Source: an uncultured Gammaproteobacteria bacterium | Lineage (GTDB): Bacteria; Pseudomonadota; Gammaproteobacteria; PS1; Pseudothioglobaceae | Assembly: GCA_902606745.1 (NCBI GenBank) | Contig: CACLHR010000004.1 | Location: forward strand, 1 to 64,000 | Length of the DNA: 64,000 nt | Direction: 5' to 3' | The notes under the pieces: model-generated | Told to the model about the DNA's origin: nothing | The model's input: the letters and a program-made list of their open reading frames with translations, nothing else | Database searches by the model: none | Shown: piece by piece, positions 34,003 to 44,666 of the stretch | How positions within the stretch are numbered: the stretch's first letter is position 1 | Layout of the letters: each line of letters opens with the position of its first letter | Translations under genes and position numbers: made by a program

Positions 34003-35850
34003 ATGAATCATTATCCTATTTGGAAAAACATACTGATTGGTTTTTTCCTATTTATCTCAGTACTATACGCATTGCCAAATATTTATGGTTCGGACTTAGC
34101 TATCCAAATCTCTGGAACTGGTGACTATGTTGTCCAAGATCGAGACGTCAAAAAAATCAAAAACACATTGGTTGATAAAGAAATTGACTATAAATCAATA
34201 GGGTTGGTCAATAGGAATATCTTGATTCGTTTTGAAGATTCACAATCGCAACTCTCTTCAAAGACTTTGTTAAAAAACACTCTTAGTAGAAATTATGTAG
34301 TTGCTTTGAACCTAGCTCCTTCAATTCCCCAGTGGCTGTCAAATATTGGTGGTAAAGCTATGTCATTAGGACTAGACCTAAGGGGCGGTGTACACTTTTT
34401 GCTTGAAGTCGATATGGAAGCTGTAGTATCAATGGCTGTTGACCGTTACTATAATGAATTAAGAACCATTCTTCGTGAAGATCGCTTATATAAAAGCATT
34501 CGCAAAGAGGACAATCTTTTAGTGGTTAGCTTTAAAACTGAAAGCCTTAAAACTCAAGCTAAACAGCTTATCAAAGATGAGCTTTCTGATTTAGTTGTTG
34601 TTGAGGGAAGTGAAACCGATCTACAGTTGAGTTTGGAGATTTCATCTAGTGCACAAAGTGCTGCTAAATCGGGAGCTTTAAAACAAAATATCACAACGCT
34701 TCGTAATCGTGTGAATGAGTTAGGTGTTGCGGAACCTATTATCCAACAGCAGGGTTCAGAGAGGATTGTAGTGCAATTACCTGGTGTGCAAGATACTGCT
34801 AGAGCCAAAGAAATTTTAGGTGCAGTTGCAACGCTTGAGTTTAGATTGGTTGATGAGAAAAATGATTTACAGACGGCCGTTCAATCAGGAAAAATTCCAG
34901 TAGGTTCGAAGCTTTATAAATTTAAAGACGACACTCCGTTACTTCTTAAATCCGCTGTTATTGTAACTGGTGAGAATATCGTTGATGCAGCATCAAGTGT
35001 TGACCAAGATAACAGTCCGATGGTTAGCATTACCTTGGATAATGCTGGCGGAAGAACGATGCTTGAAACGACCAAGGAATTTCTACATCATCGTATGGCT
35101 GTTGTTTACATTGAGAACAAAGTTGAGACGATTGTTGAAGATGGAAACACAGTAAAAAAACGTAGCAAAACTCAGGATATTATTAATGCTGCAGTTATTC
35201 AAGGTACTTTTTCAAATCGCTTCCAGATAACAGGTTTAGATAGTGCTAGAGAGGCAAGAAATCTTGCCTTGTTATTAAGAGCAGGTTCACTTTCAGCGCC
35301 TATTGAAATCATTGAAGAGCGAACTATTGGACCAAGTCTAGGTGCAGACAATATTCAGAAAGGATTGATATCTGTTTTAGTTGGATTTTCTTTGGTTTTA
35401 CTTTTTATGGGCTGGCGCTATAGAGTCTTTGGATTGGTGGCGAATTTAGCTCTAACACTTAACTTGGTGACAATTGTTTCCATTCTTTCTATGCTGCAGG
35501 CAACCTTGACATTACCAGGTATAGCCGGCATCGTCTTGACTGTAGGTATGGCAGTTGATGCAAATGTACTAATTTTTGAACGCATCAAAGAGGAATTACA
35601 ATTAAATAAAAATATTCAAAAGGCGATTTCTACGGGATACGCAAAAGCACTATTAACGATTGCAGATGCCAACATTACCACATTGATTGCTTCATTGGTT
35701 TTATTTAGTTTTGGCACAGGTCCAGTTAAAGGTTTTGCTGTAACCCTTTCAATCGGAATTATTACATCAATGTTCACTGCAATCGTTGTTTCTCGAGCAG
35801 TGATTAATCTCATCTATGGTGACAGAAAAGTTGAGGAGCTAGCAATATGA
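34003..35850 (+). CDS. secD: protein translocase subunit SecD
   Basis: 615 residues (E. coli 615). With SecF it uses proton motive force to help pull secreted proteins across the inner membrane. An N-terminal helix (about 8-26), the conserved LGLDLRGGVHFLLEVD motif, the large periplasmic P1 domain, and a six-helix C-terminal part with GIVLTVGMAVDANVLIFERIKEE are all present. It overlaps secF by four bases (ATGA). Confidence 0.97.
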   Translation: MNHYPIWKNILIGFFLFISVLYALPNIYGSDLAIQISGTGDYVVQDRDVKKIKNTLVDKEIDYKSIGLVNRNILIRFEDSQSQLSSKTLLKNTLSRNYVVALNLAPSIPQWLSNIGGKAMSLGLDLRGGVHFLLEVDMEAVVSMAVDRYYNELRTILREDRLYKSIRKEDNLLVVSFKTESLKTQAKQLIKDELSDLVVVEGSETDLQLSLEISSSAQSAAKSGALKQNITTLRNRVNELGVAEPIIQQQGSERIVVQLPGVQDTARAKEILGAVATLEFRLVDEKNDLQTAVQSGKIPVGSKLYKFKDDTPLLLKSAVIVTGENIVDAASSVDQDNSPMVSITLDNAGGRTMLETTKEFLHHRMAVVYIENKVETIVEDGNTVKKRSKTQDIINAAVIQGTFSNRFQITGLDSAREARNLALLLRAGSLSAPIEIIEERTIGPSLGADNIQKGLISVLVGFSLVLLFMGWRYRVFGLVANLALTLNLVTIVSILSMLQATLTLPGIAGIVLTVGMAVDANVLIFERIKEELQLNKNIQKAISTGYAKALLTIADANITTLIASLVLFSFGTGPVKGFAVTLSIGIITSMFTAIVVSRAVINLIYGDRKVEELAI

Positions 35851-36773
35851 GTCTGAGAACATTCAAACTACCTACAATAGATTTTATCAATAAGCGTAAA
35901 TACGCAATGATATTTTCTGCATTGTTGTTGATAGTTTCAATCATCTCAATTGGTTTGCAAGGGCTTAAACTTGGAATTGACTTTACTGGAGGAACCTTGA
36001 TAGAGGTGGGTTACCAACAAACAGCTGATCTTCAAGATATTCGTACAAAATTAGCTAGTGCTAATTATACTGGCACAAATGTACAGTACTTTGGATCGGA
36101 CACAGAGGTTCTTATACACTTAGAGCCTCAGGCTAGTTCATCTGCAAAGCTTAGTTCTTCAATTATTCAGATGCTCGGTGACGATATTGATATGCGTCGA
36201 GTGGAGTTTGTAGGACCCAAAGTTGGTGAAGAATTAACTAATGATGGTGGCTTAGCATTGCTTTATGCTCTAATAGGTATTTTGATTTATGTCGCTTTTA
36301 GATTTGAATATCGTTTTGCTTTAGGCTCAATTACTGCCCTGATTCATGATGTTATTATTACATTAGGTGTTTTTTCAATACTGCAAATTGAATTTGATTT
36401 AACTGTGTTGGCTGCAATTCTTGCTGTCATCGGTTACTCACTAAATGATACGATTGTGGTTTTTGATCGGATTCGGGAAAACTTTCTTTCCACCCGACAC
36501 ACTGAACCTATGCCGATTGTTAATGACGCACTAAATCAAACATTAGCACGAACGTTAATGACATCATTGACGACATTGCTGGTTCTTTTAGCTTTATTTT
36601 ATTTGGGCGGTGAAGTGATACATAGCTTTGCTGGTGCACTTATAATCGGTGTTCTTATTGGTACCTATTCTTCTATCTTTGTAGCTAGTTCTATGATTCT
36701 AGTACTAGGAATTTCCAAAGAGGATATGCTGCCTTCTGAAAAAGAAAAAAAGGAAATTGACGCCAGACCATAA
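35847..36773 (+). CDS. secF: protein translocase subunit SecF
   Basis: 308 residues. It partners SecD. The first helix (about 19-37) precedes GLKLGIDFTGGTLIEVG, and the C-terminal bundle has YSLNDTIVVFDRIRENF. The start overlaps the secD stop, ensuring equal translation. The charged tail KEDMLPSEKEKKE is cytoplasmic. Confidence 0.97.
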   Translation: MSLRTFKLPTIDFINKRKYAMIFSALLLIVSIISIGLQGLKLGIDFTGGTLIEVGYQQTADLQDIRTKLASANYTGTNVQYFGSDTEVLIHLEPQASSSAKLSSSIIQMLGDDIDMRRVEFVGPKVGEELTNDGGLALLYALIGILIYVAFRFEYRFALGSITALIHDVIITLGVFSILQIEFDLTVLAAILAVIGYSLNDTIVVFDRIRENFLSTRHTEPMPIVNDALNQTLARTLMTSLTTLLVLLALFYLGGEVIHSFAGALIIGVLIGTYSSIFVASSMILVLGISKEDMLPSEKEKKEIDARP

Positions 36774-36818
36774 ACATTAAGTTATAGTTTCAATGTATAA
36801 AAATAAGGTTGTTAAGGT

Positions 36819-38036
36819 TTATTGATTAAATCGTTCAAATACAAGGCAGGCATTTGTACCACCAAATCCAAAGCTATTTGATAGTATGCGATTGAGCTTT
36901 ATTTGTGTTGTTTTTCTAACAATAGGCATTCCCTCTGCTTCCTTGTCAAGTTTCTCAATGTTCACTGATTCAGCGACAAAATCATTTTCAAGCATCAGCA
37001 ATGAGTAAATAGATTCATTCACACCTGCAGCGCCTAATGCATGTCCAGAAAGAGATTTTGTTGAACCTATAAGTGGAATTTTTTCATTAAATACCTGTCT
37101 GATGGCTTGTAATTCTTTCATGTCGCCGACAGGAGTTGAAGTGCCGTGTGCGTTGATGTAGTCTATAGAACCGCTGATTGTACTAATTGCTATCTCCATA
37201 CAACGTTCTGCGCCTTCACCAGAGGGCGCAACCATATCATAGCCATCAGAAGTTGCACCGTAACCAACGAGTTCCGCAATTATATGAGCATCGCGAGCTT
37301 CTGCATGTTCTAAAGATTCAAGTACGAGTGCACCACCACCACCCGAAATAACAAATCCATCTCTATTTACATCATAGGCTCGGGATGCTTTTTCGGGAGT
37401 ATCATTATATTTTGAGGACAATGCTCCCATTGCATCGAATAACATGGTTAGCGACCAGTCTAACTCCTCACCTCCACCAGCAAAGACAACATCTTGCTTG
37501 CCAAGCTGTATTTGTTCCATAGCATTACCAATACAATGAGCGCTTGTCGAACATGCTGAACTTATTGAATAATTAATGCCTTTAATTTTAAATAGGGTAG
37601 ATAGACAGGCTGAGGTTGTCGACCCCATGGCTCTGGGGACACGATAAGGCCCCACTCTTTTAATGCCTTTTTCTCGTAATATATCTGCAGCCTCAACAAC
37701 ATTCTGATTAGAAGCTCCGCCAGAGCCCATAATCAGACCAGTCCTCTCATTGGAAACTATTTCTGAACTCAGTCCTGACTGATTGATTGCTTCATCCAGT
37801 GCAATAGAATTGTAGATTGCAGCATCTGCCATAAAGCGCAACATCTTGCGATCAATGACGTCACTCGTGTCGACTTCTGAAATAGAACCATAAACATTTG
37901 ACCTAAGCCCCATTTCTGCATATTTCTCACTAAACTCTATGCCTGATTTTGCTTTTTTTAATGATTCAAGCACTTCTGATTTATTGTTGCCCAAGCTGCA
38001 AACAATACCCATACCGGTTACAACAACACGTTTCAT
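36819..38036 (-). CDS. fabB: 3-oxoacyl-ACP synthase I
   Basis: 405 residues. This elongating condensing enzyme is needed for unsaturated fatty acids. The Cys-His-His triad is Cys162 (SSACSTSAH), His298 ([11 protein letters not shown]) and His333 (SGHALGAAG), numbered almost as in E. coli FabB. It shares one base with the fabA stop (TGATG), so the pair is translationally coupled and makes the anaerobic unsaturated fatty acid route. Confidence 0.96.
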   Translation of the reverse strand: MKRVVVTGMGIVCSLGNNKSEVLESLKKAKSGIEFSEKYAEMGLRSNVYGSISEVDTSDVIDRKMLRFMADAAIYNSIALDEAINQSGLSSEIVSNERTGLIMGSGGASNQNVVEAADILREKGIKRVGPYRVPRAMGSTTSACLSTLFKIKGINYSISSACSTSAHCIGNAMEQIQLGKQDVVFAGGGEELDWSLTMLFDAMGALSSKYNDTPEKASRAYDVNRDGFVISGGGGALVLESLEHAEARDAHIIAELVGYGATSDGYDMVAPSGEGAERCMEIAISTISGSIDYINAHGTSTPVGDMKELQAIRQVFNEKIPLIGSTKSLSGHALGAAGVNESIYSLLMLENDFVAESVNIEKLDKEAEGMPIVRKTTQIKLNRILSNSFGFGGTNACLVFERFNQ

Positions 38037-38548
38037 CAGAATGAAGACGTATCAGTAAACAAGCCAACCTTTAGGTTGGTAGCATCATAAATCAATTTTC
38101 CATCAACCTCCATGGTGGCATCAGCAACTCCCATATAGAGCTTTCTTGCAACAACTCTTGAGAGGCTCACATTGTAGATTATTTTTGTGTTGTGAGGTAA
38201 AACCTGACCTGTAAATTTAATTTGTCCAGCACCCAAAGCACGTCCTCTGCCATGACCCCCCAGCCAACCTAGGTAAAAACCTATTAATTGCCACATTGCA
38301 TCAACACCAAGGCAACCCGGCATAACAGCGTCTTTGTTGAAGTGACAGTCAAAAAACCATAGGTCTGGGTTGATGTCTAATTCAGCTGTTAATCCACCCT
38401 TCCCATATTCACCATGACTTTCACTAATATTCGTGATGCGGTCAAACATCAGCATTGGTGGTTGTGGCAGCTGAGCGTTACCAGGCCCAAATAACTCTCC
38501 TTTGCCACAAAGGATTAAATCGTCATAAGAGTAACTTTTCTGCTTCAT
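38036..38548 (-). CDS. fabA: 3-hydroxydecanoyl-ACP dehydratase/isomerase
   Basis: 170 residues. It dehydrates 3-hydroxydecanoyl-ACP and isomerises trans-2 to cis-3-decenoyl-ACP, the branch point to unsaturated fatty acids. The active-site His69 ([17 protein letters not shown]) and Asp83 (GVDAMWQ) are conserved. It is first of the coupled fabA-fabB pair and follows metZ after a 62-base gap. Confidence 0.97.
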   Translation of the reverse strand: MKQKSYSYDDLILCGKGELFGPGNAQLPQPPMLMFDRITNISESHGEYGKGGLTAELDINPDLWFFDCHFNKDAVMPGCLGVDAMWQLIGFYLGWLGGHGRGRALGAGQIKFTGQVLPHNTKIIYNVSLSRVVARKLYMGVADATMEVDGKLIYDATNLKVGLFTDTSSF

Positions 38549-38610
38549 GAGGCTTGATATATTGAATATAGCAAGAATTTTATCATAGTTAATTTAAGAT
38601 AGAAATTCAA

Positions 38611-39768
38611 CTAAGGATTCAAATCATTGATAATATCGCTTATATCTTCTAATCCTACAGAGACACGAATTAGGCTTTCAGAGATATTGCTCTGCTTTCT
38701 TTCATCTTCTGAAAGTCGAGCATGAGTTGTTGATGCAGGATGAGTAATGGTACTCTTGGTGTCTCCCAGATTTGCAGTAATCGAAATCATTTTGGTATTG
38801 TTTATGAGACGAAAAGCAGCTTTCTTTCCACCGGATACTTCGAAGGAAACAATACCACCAAAATCACATTGTTGCTCTTTAGCAATTTGATGATGAGGGT
38901 GTGACTCTAGCCCAAGGTAGTGTATCTTTTCTACAAAAGACTGATCCCTCAACCAATTTACTAGTTGTCGTGCATTTTCACAATGTGCCCTCATTCTCAG
39001 AGGTAGTGTTTCAAGACCTTTGAGAACAATCCAAGCATTAAAGGCACTTAAGGTTGGTCCTGTTGTTCTAGCAAAGCTACTGATTTCCTTAATTAGCTCA
39101 GTACTACCCGCAATAGCTCCTGCGAGACATCGGCCCTGACCATCAATATACTTTGTTGCTGAGTGAATGACTATATCTGCGCCTAATGCTAATGGTTTTT
39201 GAAGGGCCGGCGTCATAACACAATTATCAACAGTTAATATTATATTGTGTTTTTTTGATATCGCTGAAAGTGCTCTTAAATCGACAACCTCACCTAGGGG
39301 GTTTGATGGTGTTTCTAGAACGAATAATTTAGTGTTTGATTGAATACTGCCCTGCCAAGTGGCTAAGTCGGGTAAATCTACAAATGTTACTTCGATGCCA
39401 AACTTATTAACAATGGTATTGAGAAGTACATGAGTGGTGCCAAACATTCCACGAGATGCAACAATATGATCTCCGGATTTAGATAGTGCCATAATGGTGG
39501 CGAAAATAGCCGACATTCCACTAGCGGTTGCAAGACATGATTCAGCACCCTCTAGGGACGCTAATTTTTTTTGAAAAGCATCCACAGTTGGGTTAGTGAA
39601 TCTCGAATATACATTGCCTTGCTCTTCCTTGGCAAACCTTAGAGCGGCCTGCTCAGCGCTATCAAAAGTAAAGCTAGAAGTCAGAAAAACAGCAGCAGAA
39701 TGCTCTTGTTCTTGGGTAGTTTTATAACCTTCACGAATCGCTTTGGTTTCAAATTTATTATCTTTCAT
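38611..39768 (-). CDS. metZ: O-succinylhomoserine sulfhydrylase
   Basis: 385 residues, a PLP enzyme of the Cys/Met metabolism family. It makes homocysteine directly from O-succinylhomoserine and sulfide. The Schiff-base lysine is Lys206 (IHSATKYIDGQGR); GNVYSRFTNPTVDAFQ and ETPSNPLGEVVDL are family motifs. The position right after purF (16 bases) is the conserved cvpA-purF-metZ order, which supports MetZ over MetB or MetC. Homocysteine is also the likely methyl acceptor for the gene at 50355. Confidence 0.9.
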   Translation of the reverse strand: MKDNKFETKAIREGYKTTQEQEHSAAVFLTSSFTFDSAEQAALRFAKEEQGNVYSRFTNPTVDAFQKKLASLEGAESCLATASGMSAIFATIMALSKSGDHIVASRGMFGTTHVLLNTIVNKFGIEVTFVDLPDLATWQGSIQSNTKLFVLETPSNPLGEVVDLRALSAISKKHNIILTVDNCVMTPALQKPLALGADIVIHSATKYIDGQGRCLAGAIAGSTELIKEISSFARTTGPTLSAFNAWIVLKGLETLPLRMRAHCENARQLVNWLRDQSFVEKIHYLGLESHPHHQIAKEQQCDFGGIVSFEVSGGKKAAFRLINNTKMISITANLGDTKSTITHPASTTHARLSEDERKQSNISESLIRVSVGLEDISDIINDLNP

Positions 39769-39784
39769 GTAAATTTATATTAAG

Positions 39785-41302
39785 TCAATCAACTTCATTG
39801 TAAATTAATTCTGAGTTTTCATTGGTAATATTGTTTTGTTTAGCATTATCAGATCTTAGGGTTTCAATATTTTCTAGATAAGAGTTATTAATATCTTTAG
39901 TCAGATATTTACCGTCAAAACAGGAACAATCAAAAGATGAGATATCAGAATTGCCTTGTTGAACAGACCAAATCAAATCCTCTAGATTTTGATAAATCAA
40001 TTTATCAGCACCTATTGTTTGGCACACTTCATCGGTTGTTTTATTGTGTGCAACAAACTCGTTCTTGCTGGCCATGTCAATGCCGTATACATTAGGGTAT
40101 CGAACAGGTGGTGCTGCTGATGCAAAAAAGACTTTTTTTGCGCCTGCAATTCTAGCCATTTGTACGATTTCTTTGCTAGTTGTACCACGTACAATGGAGT
40201 CATCCACTAGAAGAACGTTCTTATCCTTAAATTCGAGCTGGATAGCGCTTAGTTTTTGACGTACAGATTTTTTTCTTTGTTTTTGTCCTGGCATAATAAA
40301 AGTTCGAGCGATATAGCGGTTCTTAATAAAGCCTTCACGATACTTAAGGTCCAATTCATTGGCCAGCTGAAGAGCAGCTGTTCTTGAGGTGTCAGGAACA
40401 GGCATAACTACATCAATTGTTTCATCTGGCCACTTTGATTTAATTTTTTCTGCTAGTCGTTCGCCCATTCTGAGGCGTGATTTATAAACTGAGATTTTGT
40501 CAATAATGGAATCAGGTCTTGCAAAATAAACAAATTCAAAAATACAGGGAGATAATTCTGATTTTTCTGCACATTGTTTAGAGTGAATATTTCCTTTACG
40601 ATCAATTACAACAGCCTCTCCTGGCTTTACATCACGAGTAATTTTGTAACCAAGAGCTGTTAAAGCAACACTCTCAGATGCAACCATGTAACTGGTGCCT
40701 TTCGCTGTAGTTTTTTCACCAAGTATGAGAGGTCTTATTCCGTGAGGGTCTCTAAATCCAAAGATGCCATAACCTGGGATCATTCCAATCGCTGCATAAG
40801 CCCCTTTGACACGCTGATGAAGTTTTTTTACCGCTTTAAATATATCCGTTTCGTTAATTCGATGTTTTTGTTCTTTTGCTATTTCACTTGCCAGTATATT
40901 GAGTAGTATTTCTGAATCAGAATTGGTATTTATATGTCTTAGATCTTGTTCAAATAGCTCTTTCGTTAGTGCCTCAGTATTAGTCAGATTGCCATTATGT
41001 GCAAAAGCGATTCCGTAGGGCGAGTTTACATAAAAGGGCTGAGCTTCAGCACCTGAAGAACTTCCAGCCGTTGGGTAGCGGATATGTCCAATCCCCATAT
41101 CACCTATCAATTTAGTGATATGTTTTGTTCTGAAAACACTGCGCACCATGCCATTACCTTTGCGCATGTAAAAGCGTCCTTTACTGGCTGTGGTTATTCC
41201 TGCAGCGTCTTGACCGCGATGCTGGATAATAGTTAGTGCGTCATAAATATAAACACCCACATCTTTTTTTGTAGTGGATAGCATTCCAACAATACCGCAC
41301 AT
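39785..41302 (-). CDS. purF: amidophosphoribosyltransferase
   Basis: 505 residues. It is the first committed step of purine synthesis, transferring glutamine nitrogen to PRPP. The N-terminal nucleophile Cys2 (MCGIVGM) is exposed after Met removal, without a propeptide, as in E. coli. The PRPP loop VLLVDDSIVRGTTSKEI is intact. It lies three bases after cvpA. The last 40 residues, after the CSCFDGKYLT region, are polar and variable, as in other members. Confidence 0.97.
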   Translation of the reverse strand: MCGIVGMLSTTKKDVGVYIYDALTIIQHRGQDAAGITTASKGRFYMRKGNGMVRSVFRTKHITKLIGDMGIGHIRYPTAGSSSGAEAQPFYVNSPYGIAFAHNGNLTNTEALTKELFEQDLRHINTNSDSEILLNILASEIAKEQKHRINETDIFKAVKKLHQRVKGAYAAIGMIPGYGIFGFRDPHGIRPLILGEKTTAKGTSYMVASESVALTALGYKITRDVKPGEAVVIDRKGNIHSKQCAEKSELSPCIFEFVYFARPDSIIDKISVYKSRLRMGERLAEKIKSKWPDETIDVVMPVPDTSRTAALQLANELDLKYREGFIKNRYIARTFIMPGQKQRKKSVRQKLSAIQLEFKDKNVLLVDDSIVRGTTSKEIVQMARIAGAKKVFFASAAPPVRYPNVYGIDMASKNEFVAHNKTTDEVCQTIGADKLIYQNLEDLIWSVQQGNSDISSFDCSCFDGKYLTKDINNSYLENIETLRSDNAKQNNITNENSELIYNEVD

Positions 41303-41305
41303 AAA

Positions 41306-42202
41306 TTATTCCCCTAATATTTCGCTTTCTATAAATGTAGCAACTGCGTCGCCAGGTTCGAGTTTAACAAATAACAAATGTTCTGACAAAAAAGGTTTAA
41401 TATCAAATGCCAAATTTTGAAATGTTCTCAGTGCTCCACTGGTTTCAACCCATGCATGATTTTGAGTGACCCAGCTTAGGTTTTGCAATATAAGTACTAT
41501 TATTAGAACAAAAATTCCGGCCTTAAATAAACCCAAAATTGCACCAAGAAAATTATTCTTCAATCCACCAACATTGCGCGCATTAATTAACACATCAAGA
41601 GCTTGAAGAATGTTGAGAATTCTTTCAAATACTGGCGCCATCAGGCAAGGTTTTTCAGTATCAACGGTAATATTGAGAAGTTTGGATAAAGCCAAAACAG
41701 CAGTAGTAAGTGCAGCAAAAACAATTCCGAATGACACAAAAATACGAAATGAATTACTACTCACAATAGATTCTATGGTTTGGAGTTCAGCAACAACTCC
41801 CATGTAGTGGTAACTCAGAATGGCGATCAGTACCGTTATTATTATCTTTGTGAATGAACGATTAAGCTCACAGGGATTTTCAACTTGTGATGAAGCTGCC
41901 GCTGTCTTGTAAAGCGCCCTCTTGACAAACCAAATACCTATAAATATCGCTCCAAAAGAAAGCGCGAAGATTGAACGACCTTCCGAAGTGCTTGGGTCAC
42001 TTAACAAAGCGTTGGCTAAATTATCATAGTAAAGCCAGGCAAGAGCAATCGCCAGAATAACAAATAATAGGCTAATAATCTCCTTTGCAAGGCCCTGTAT
42101 AAAACCTCTAATAACAAAAAAGACTAGAATGATGAGGGTGAACCAATCTGACCAAGCCAGCACACTTATCGTGTTCCAAAAGTTGTCAAAAAAATTGCTC
42201 AT
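41306..42202 (-). CDS. cvpA: CvpA-family membrane protein, unusually long
   Basis: 298 residues against about 160 in E. coli. The CvpA-type N-terminus (WFTLIILVFFVIRGFIQGLAKEI) and the C-terminal helix segment (NNFLGAILGLFKAGIFVLIIVLI) flank an extra stretch of roughly 100 residues (about 100-205) with two or three more hydrophobic segments. CvpA is needed for colicin V export and envelope integrity in E. coli; its exact activity is unclear. The place before purF is classic. Confidence 0.85.
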   Translation of the reverse strand: MSNFFDNFWNTISVLAWSDWFTLIILVFFVIRGFIQGLAKEIISLLFVILAIALAWLYYDNLANALLSDPSTSEGRSIFALSFGAIFIGIWFVKRALYKTAAASSQVENPCELNRSFTKIIITVLIAILSYHYMGVVAELQTIESIVSSNSFRIFVSFGIVFAALTTAVLALSKLLNITVDTEKPCLMAPVFERILNILQALDVLINARNVGGLKNNFLGAILGLFKAGIFVLIIVLILQNLSWVTQNHAWVETSGALRTFQNLAFDIKPFLSEHLLFVKLEPGDAVATFIESEILGE

Positions 42203-42277
42203 GGTCTCCCTGATTTATAAGGCTAATTTTACAATAGTTTCCTACGGCAGGGCACGAACTCCATTAACTAATAATAC

Positions 42278-43474
42278 TCAGATTTCATTTAAAATAACAC
42301 TGGCATCAGCTACCGTATAGAAGGAGCCAAAAATGACAACCCTTTGAATCTCTTTCAGAGTAAGTGCCTGTTCTATAGCGCTAGCCATACTAGTGCAAAC
42401 CGTTGTTTTCTGAGAGTCGCCAAACTTATCTTCAAGGGCGTCCATTTTAATAGAACGTTCAGCTGAGAGTGGTACTAAAAACCAGTGCTTAATATTAGAT
42501 GAGGCCAACTCAATCATGTCATCGATATTTTTATCAGCCAGTGCGGAAAAAATAGCCACCGTCTCCATGGCTGATTCTGACAATGTTTTGATAAGAGTTT
42601 TAACGGCTGCAGGGTTGTGGGCAACATCAAGAATTACAGTTTTATTACCTACGCTGACTTTTTCAAATCGGGCAACAATTTGGGCTTGTTTTATTCCACT
42701 TTTAATCATATCATCGGAAACAGGAAATTCGTTACTGATTGCTTCAATGACTTTTTTAGCAACAGCTGCATTTAGTTTTTGGTGGTCACCTTCTAGTCCT
42801 ATTTCGCCTTTATATTGTTCCTTGACAAGCGTCAATGGTGTGCCTATCTTTTTGGCGGAGGCTAGTACACTTTCTGGCGGATCTTGATCACCACAAATAC
42901 AAGGCTTTGTAGTACGCATAATGCCAGCCTTTTCAGTACCGATCGATTCGCGCGTGTCACCAAGGTATTCGGTATGATCTATTGCAACATTTGTTATAAC
43001 ACTAACATCGCTATCGACAACATTGACGCTATCTAGACGACCTCCAAGTCCTACTTCGAGGAGAGCGATATCAACATCAGCTTCAGAGAAAATAATTAAT
43101 GCTGCCAAGGTTGAAAATTCAAAGTAAGTTAAAGACACGCCTTGCCTTTTTTTCTCAATCGCTTCAAAGGCCTTAATGATTACCGAATCATTAACGATCT
43201 CTCCGTCTATAGTATAGCGCTCGTTATACTTAATAAGGTGCGGTGAAGTGCAACAACCCACTTTATATTTTGACTCTCGATAAATACTATCGATAAAGGC
43301 GATTGTTGAGCCTTTACCATTTGTGCCACCAACTGTAATGGCAAAAAATGGCACTCCATCAGGGAAAAGACGTTTATAGACCTTTTGAACTCTGTCTAAG
43401 CCGAGAAGTATAGTTTCTTCCATAAGCTGCTCTTGCCAGCTTAGCCATTCATCAAGAGTTTTTTTGTTGTGCAT
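42278..43474 (-). CDS. folC: dihydrofolate synthase / folylpolyglutamate synthase
   Basis: 398 residues, a little short for FolC (about 420). It adds glutamate to dihydropteroate and to folates. The ATP loop TVGGTNGKGSTIAF lies near residue 47, and Mur-ligase features (TSPHL, LLEVGLGGRLDSVN, TNVAIDHTEYLG) follow. The C-terminal domain retains LDVAHNP. It is separated from cvpA by about 75 bases, with no dedD between, unlike Pseudomonas. Confidence 0.95.
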   Translation of the reverse strand: MHNKKTLDEWLSWQEQLMEETILLGLDRVQKVYKRLFPDGVPFFAITVGGTNGKGSTIAFIDSIYRESKYKVGCCTSPHLIKYNERYTIDGEIVNDSVIIKAFEAIEKKRQGVSLTYFEFSTLAALIIFSEADVDIALLEVGLGGRLDSVNVVDSDVSVITNVAIDHTEYLGDTRESIGTEKAGIMRTTKPCICGDQDPPESVLASAKKIGTPLTLVKEQYKGEIGLEGDHQKLNAAVAKKVIEAISNEFPVSDDMIKSGIKQAQIVARFEKVSVGNKTVILDVAHNPAAVKTLIKTLSESAMETVAIFSALADKNIDDMIELASSNIKHWFLVPLSAERSIKMDALEDKFGDSQKTTVCTSMASAIEQALTLKEIQRVVIFGSFYTVADASVILNEI

Positions 43475-43514
43475 AGTGAGAAGTTACTATACCTAATTGC
43501 GAATTAGTAAAAAG

Positions 43515-43970
43515 TTATTTGTCTTCCCAAAACTCACCTTCGATAGTTTCATTTTTGTTGTTGCTCGTTTTCTCTTGATTTCCAGTTCTGTGAATAAAAA
43601 TTGCATTTCTCTGTCTAAAAAAACGTTCCGCATTTTTCTCAAGGATGTGATTAATAAAATATCTTCTAGACCAAGGCATTAAGCCTAACAAACCCAAGCC
43701 ATCAGTAATAAAACCAGGCGTTAATAGTAAAACACCTGAAACAAGAATAACGACACCCTCCAGCATCTCTATTGCGGGTGTTTTACCTTCAGCTATGCTC
43801 AGTTGAGCCTTTGCCATTGTTGACCATCCTTGCTGTCTTAAGAGGGTCGAGCCAATCAGTGCAGTCAAGATAACGAGTAGCACAGTTGACAGACCACCAA
43901 TAGCCTGCCCGACAGTCACTAGGACGTAAATTTCAAGAAGAGTCATCACCACAAAAATAGGGAATAACAT
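43515..43970 (-). CDS. fxsA: FxsA-family inner-membrane protein
   Basis: 151 residues, mostly hydrophobic N-terminal two thirds with the FxsA motif pattern (LLRQQGWSTMAKAQL, EGVVILVSGVLLLTPGFITDGLGLL). Overproduction of E. coli FxsA (SuzF) relieves F-plasmid exclusion of phage T7; the normal role is unknown. The charged C-terminus is variable. It begins one base after the trmB stop. Confidence 0.9.
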   Translation of the reverse strand: MLFPIFVVMTLLEIYVLVTVGQAIGGLSTVLLVILTALIGSTLLRQQGWSTMAKAQLSIAEGKTPAIEMLEGVVILVSGVLLLTPGFITDGLGLLGLMPWSRRYFINHILEKNAERFFRQRNAIFIHRTGNQEKTSNNKNETIEGEFWEDK

Positions 43971-44666
43971 TTAACCTCCTTTCGAGTTAGTAAAAATAAT
44001 ATCCCAGACACCGTGACCTAATTTTTGACCACGATTTTCAAATTTGGTCAACGGCCGATGTTTGGGTCTTGGTGAGTATATATGGTCTCCCAAGGTGTTT
44101 TTAAAGTGCTGATGAGATTCCAGCGTTTCCATGATGTGTTCTGCATAGTCTTCCCAGTCAGTTGCTATATGGACGATTCCACCTTTTTTTAGCTTTTTTG
44201 TAAGCATGTCCAGAAAGCTGGTTTGTATAATTCTACGTTTGTGATGTCTTTTCTTATGCCAAGGATCTGGAAAAAATAATTGAAATTTTGAAAGACTGTC
44301 ATCAGCAATATGATTTTGAAGTACTTCAACTGCGTCCTCTTTAATAATTTTCAGGTTGCTTAGTTGGTTTTTGTTGGCTTCATTAATAAGCCTGCCAACA
44401 CCAGCCTCGTAGACCTCGATTCCTAGAAAGTTTTGATTAGGTTTTTGGATTGCCATTTCTAGCAAACTATCACCATTTCCAAAGCCAATCTCAAGGGTTA
44501 CATCATGAGAGTTCATGAAAAGATCCCCGAAGTTGAGTTGATCGTCTGTAAGACTGACACCATATTCTGACCACAATTCCTTTAAAGCAATTGCTTGAGC
44601 CTTGGATAGTCTTCCAGAGCGCTTAACGAAACTTTGAATTTTACGTAAGGACTTGACTTCAGTCAT
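43971..44666 (-). CDS. trmB: tRNA (guanine-N7)-methyltransferase
   Basis: 231 residues. It methylates G46 in the tRNA variable loop using SAM. The SAM-binding motif LEIGFGNGDSLLEMA, the PDPWHKKRHHKRR loop and the HIATDWEDYAEHI motif are hallmarks. It overlaps the upstream xthA gene by four bases. Confidence 0.96.
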   Translation of the reverse strand: MTEVKSLRKIQSFVKRSGRLSKAQAIALKELWSEYGVSLTDDQLNFGDLFMNSHDVTLEIGFGNGDSLLEMAIQKPNQNFLGIEVYEAGVGRLINEANKNQLSNLKIIKEDAVEVLQNHIADDSLSKFQLFFPDPWHKKRHHKRRIIQTSFLDMLTKKLKKGGIVHIATDWEDYAEHIMETLESHQHFKNTLGDHIYSPRPKHRPLTKFENRGQKLGHGVWDIIFTNSKGG

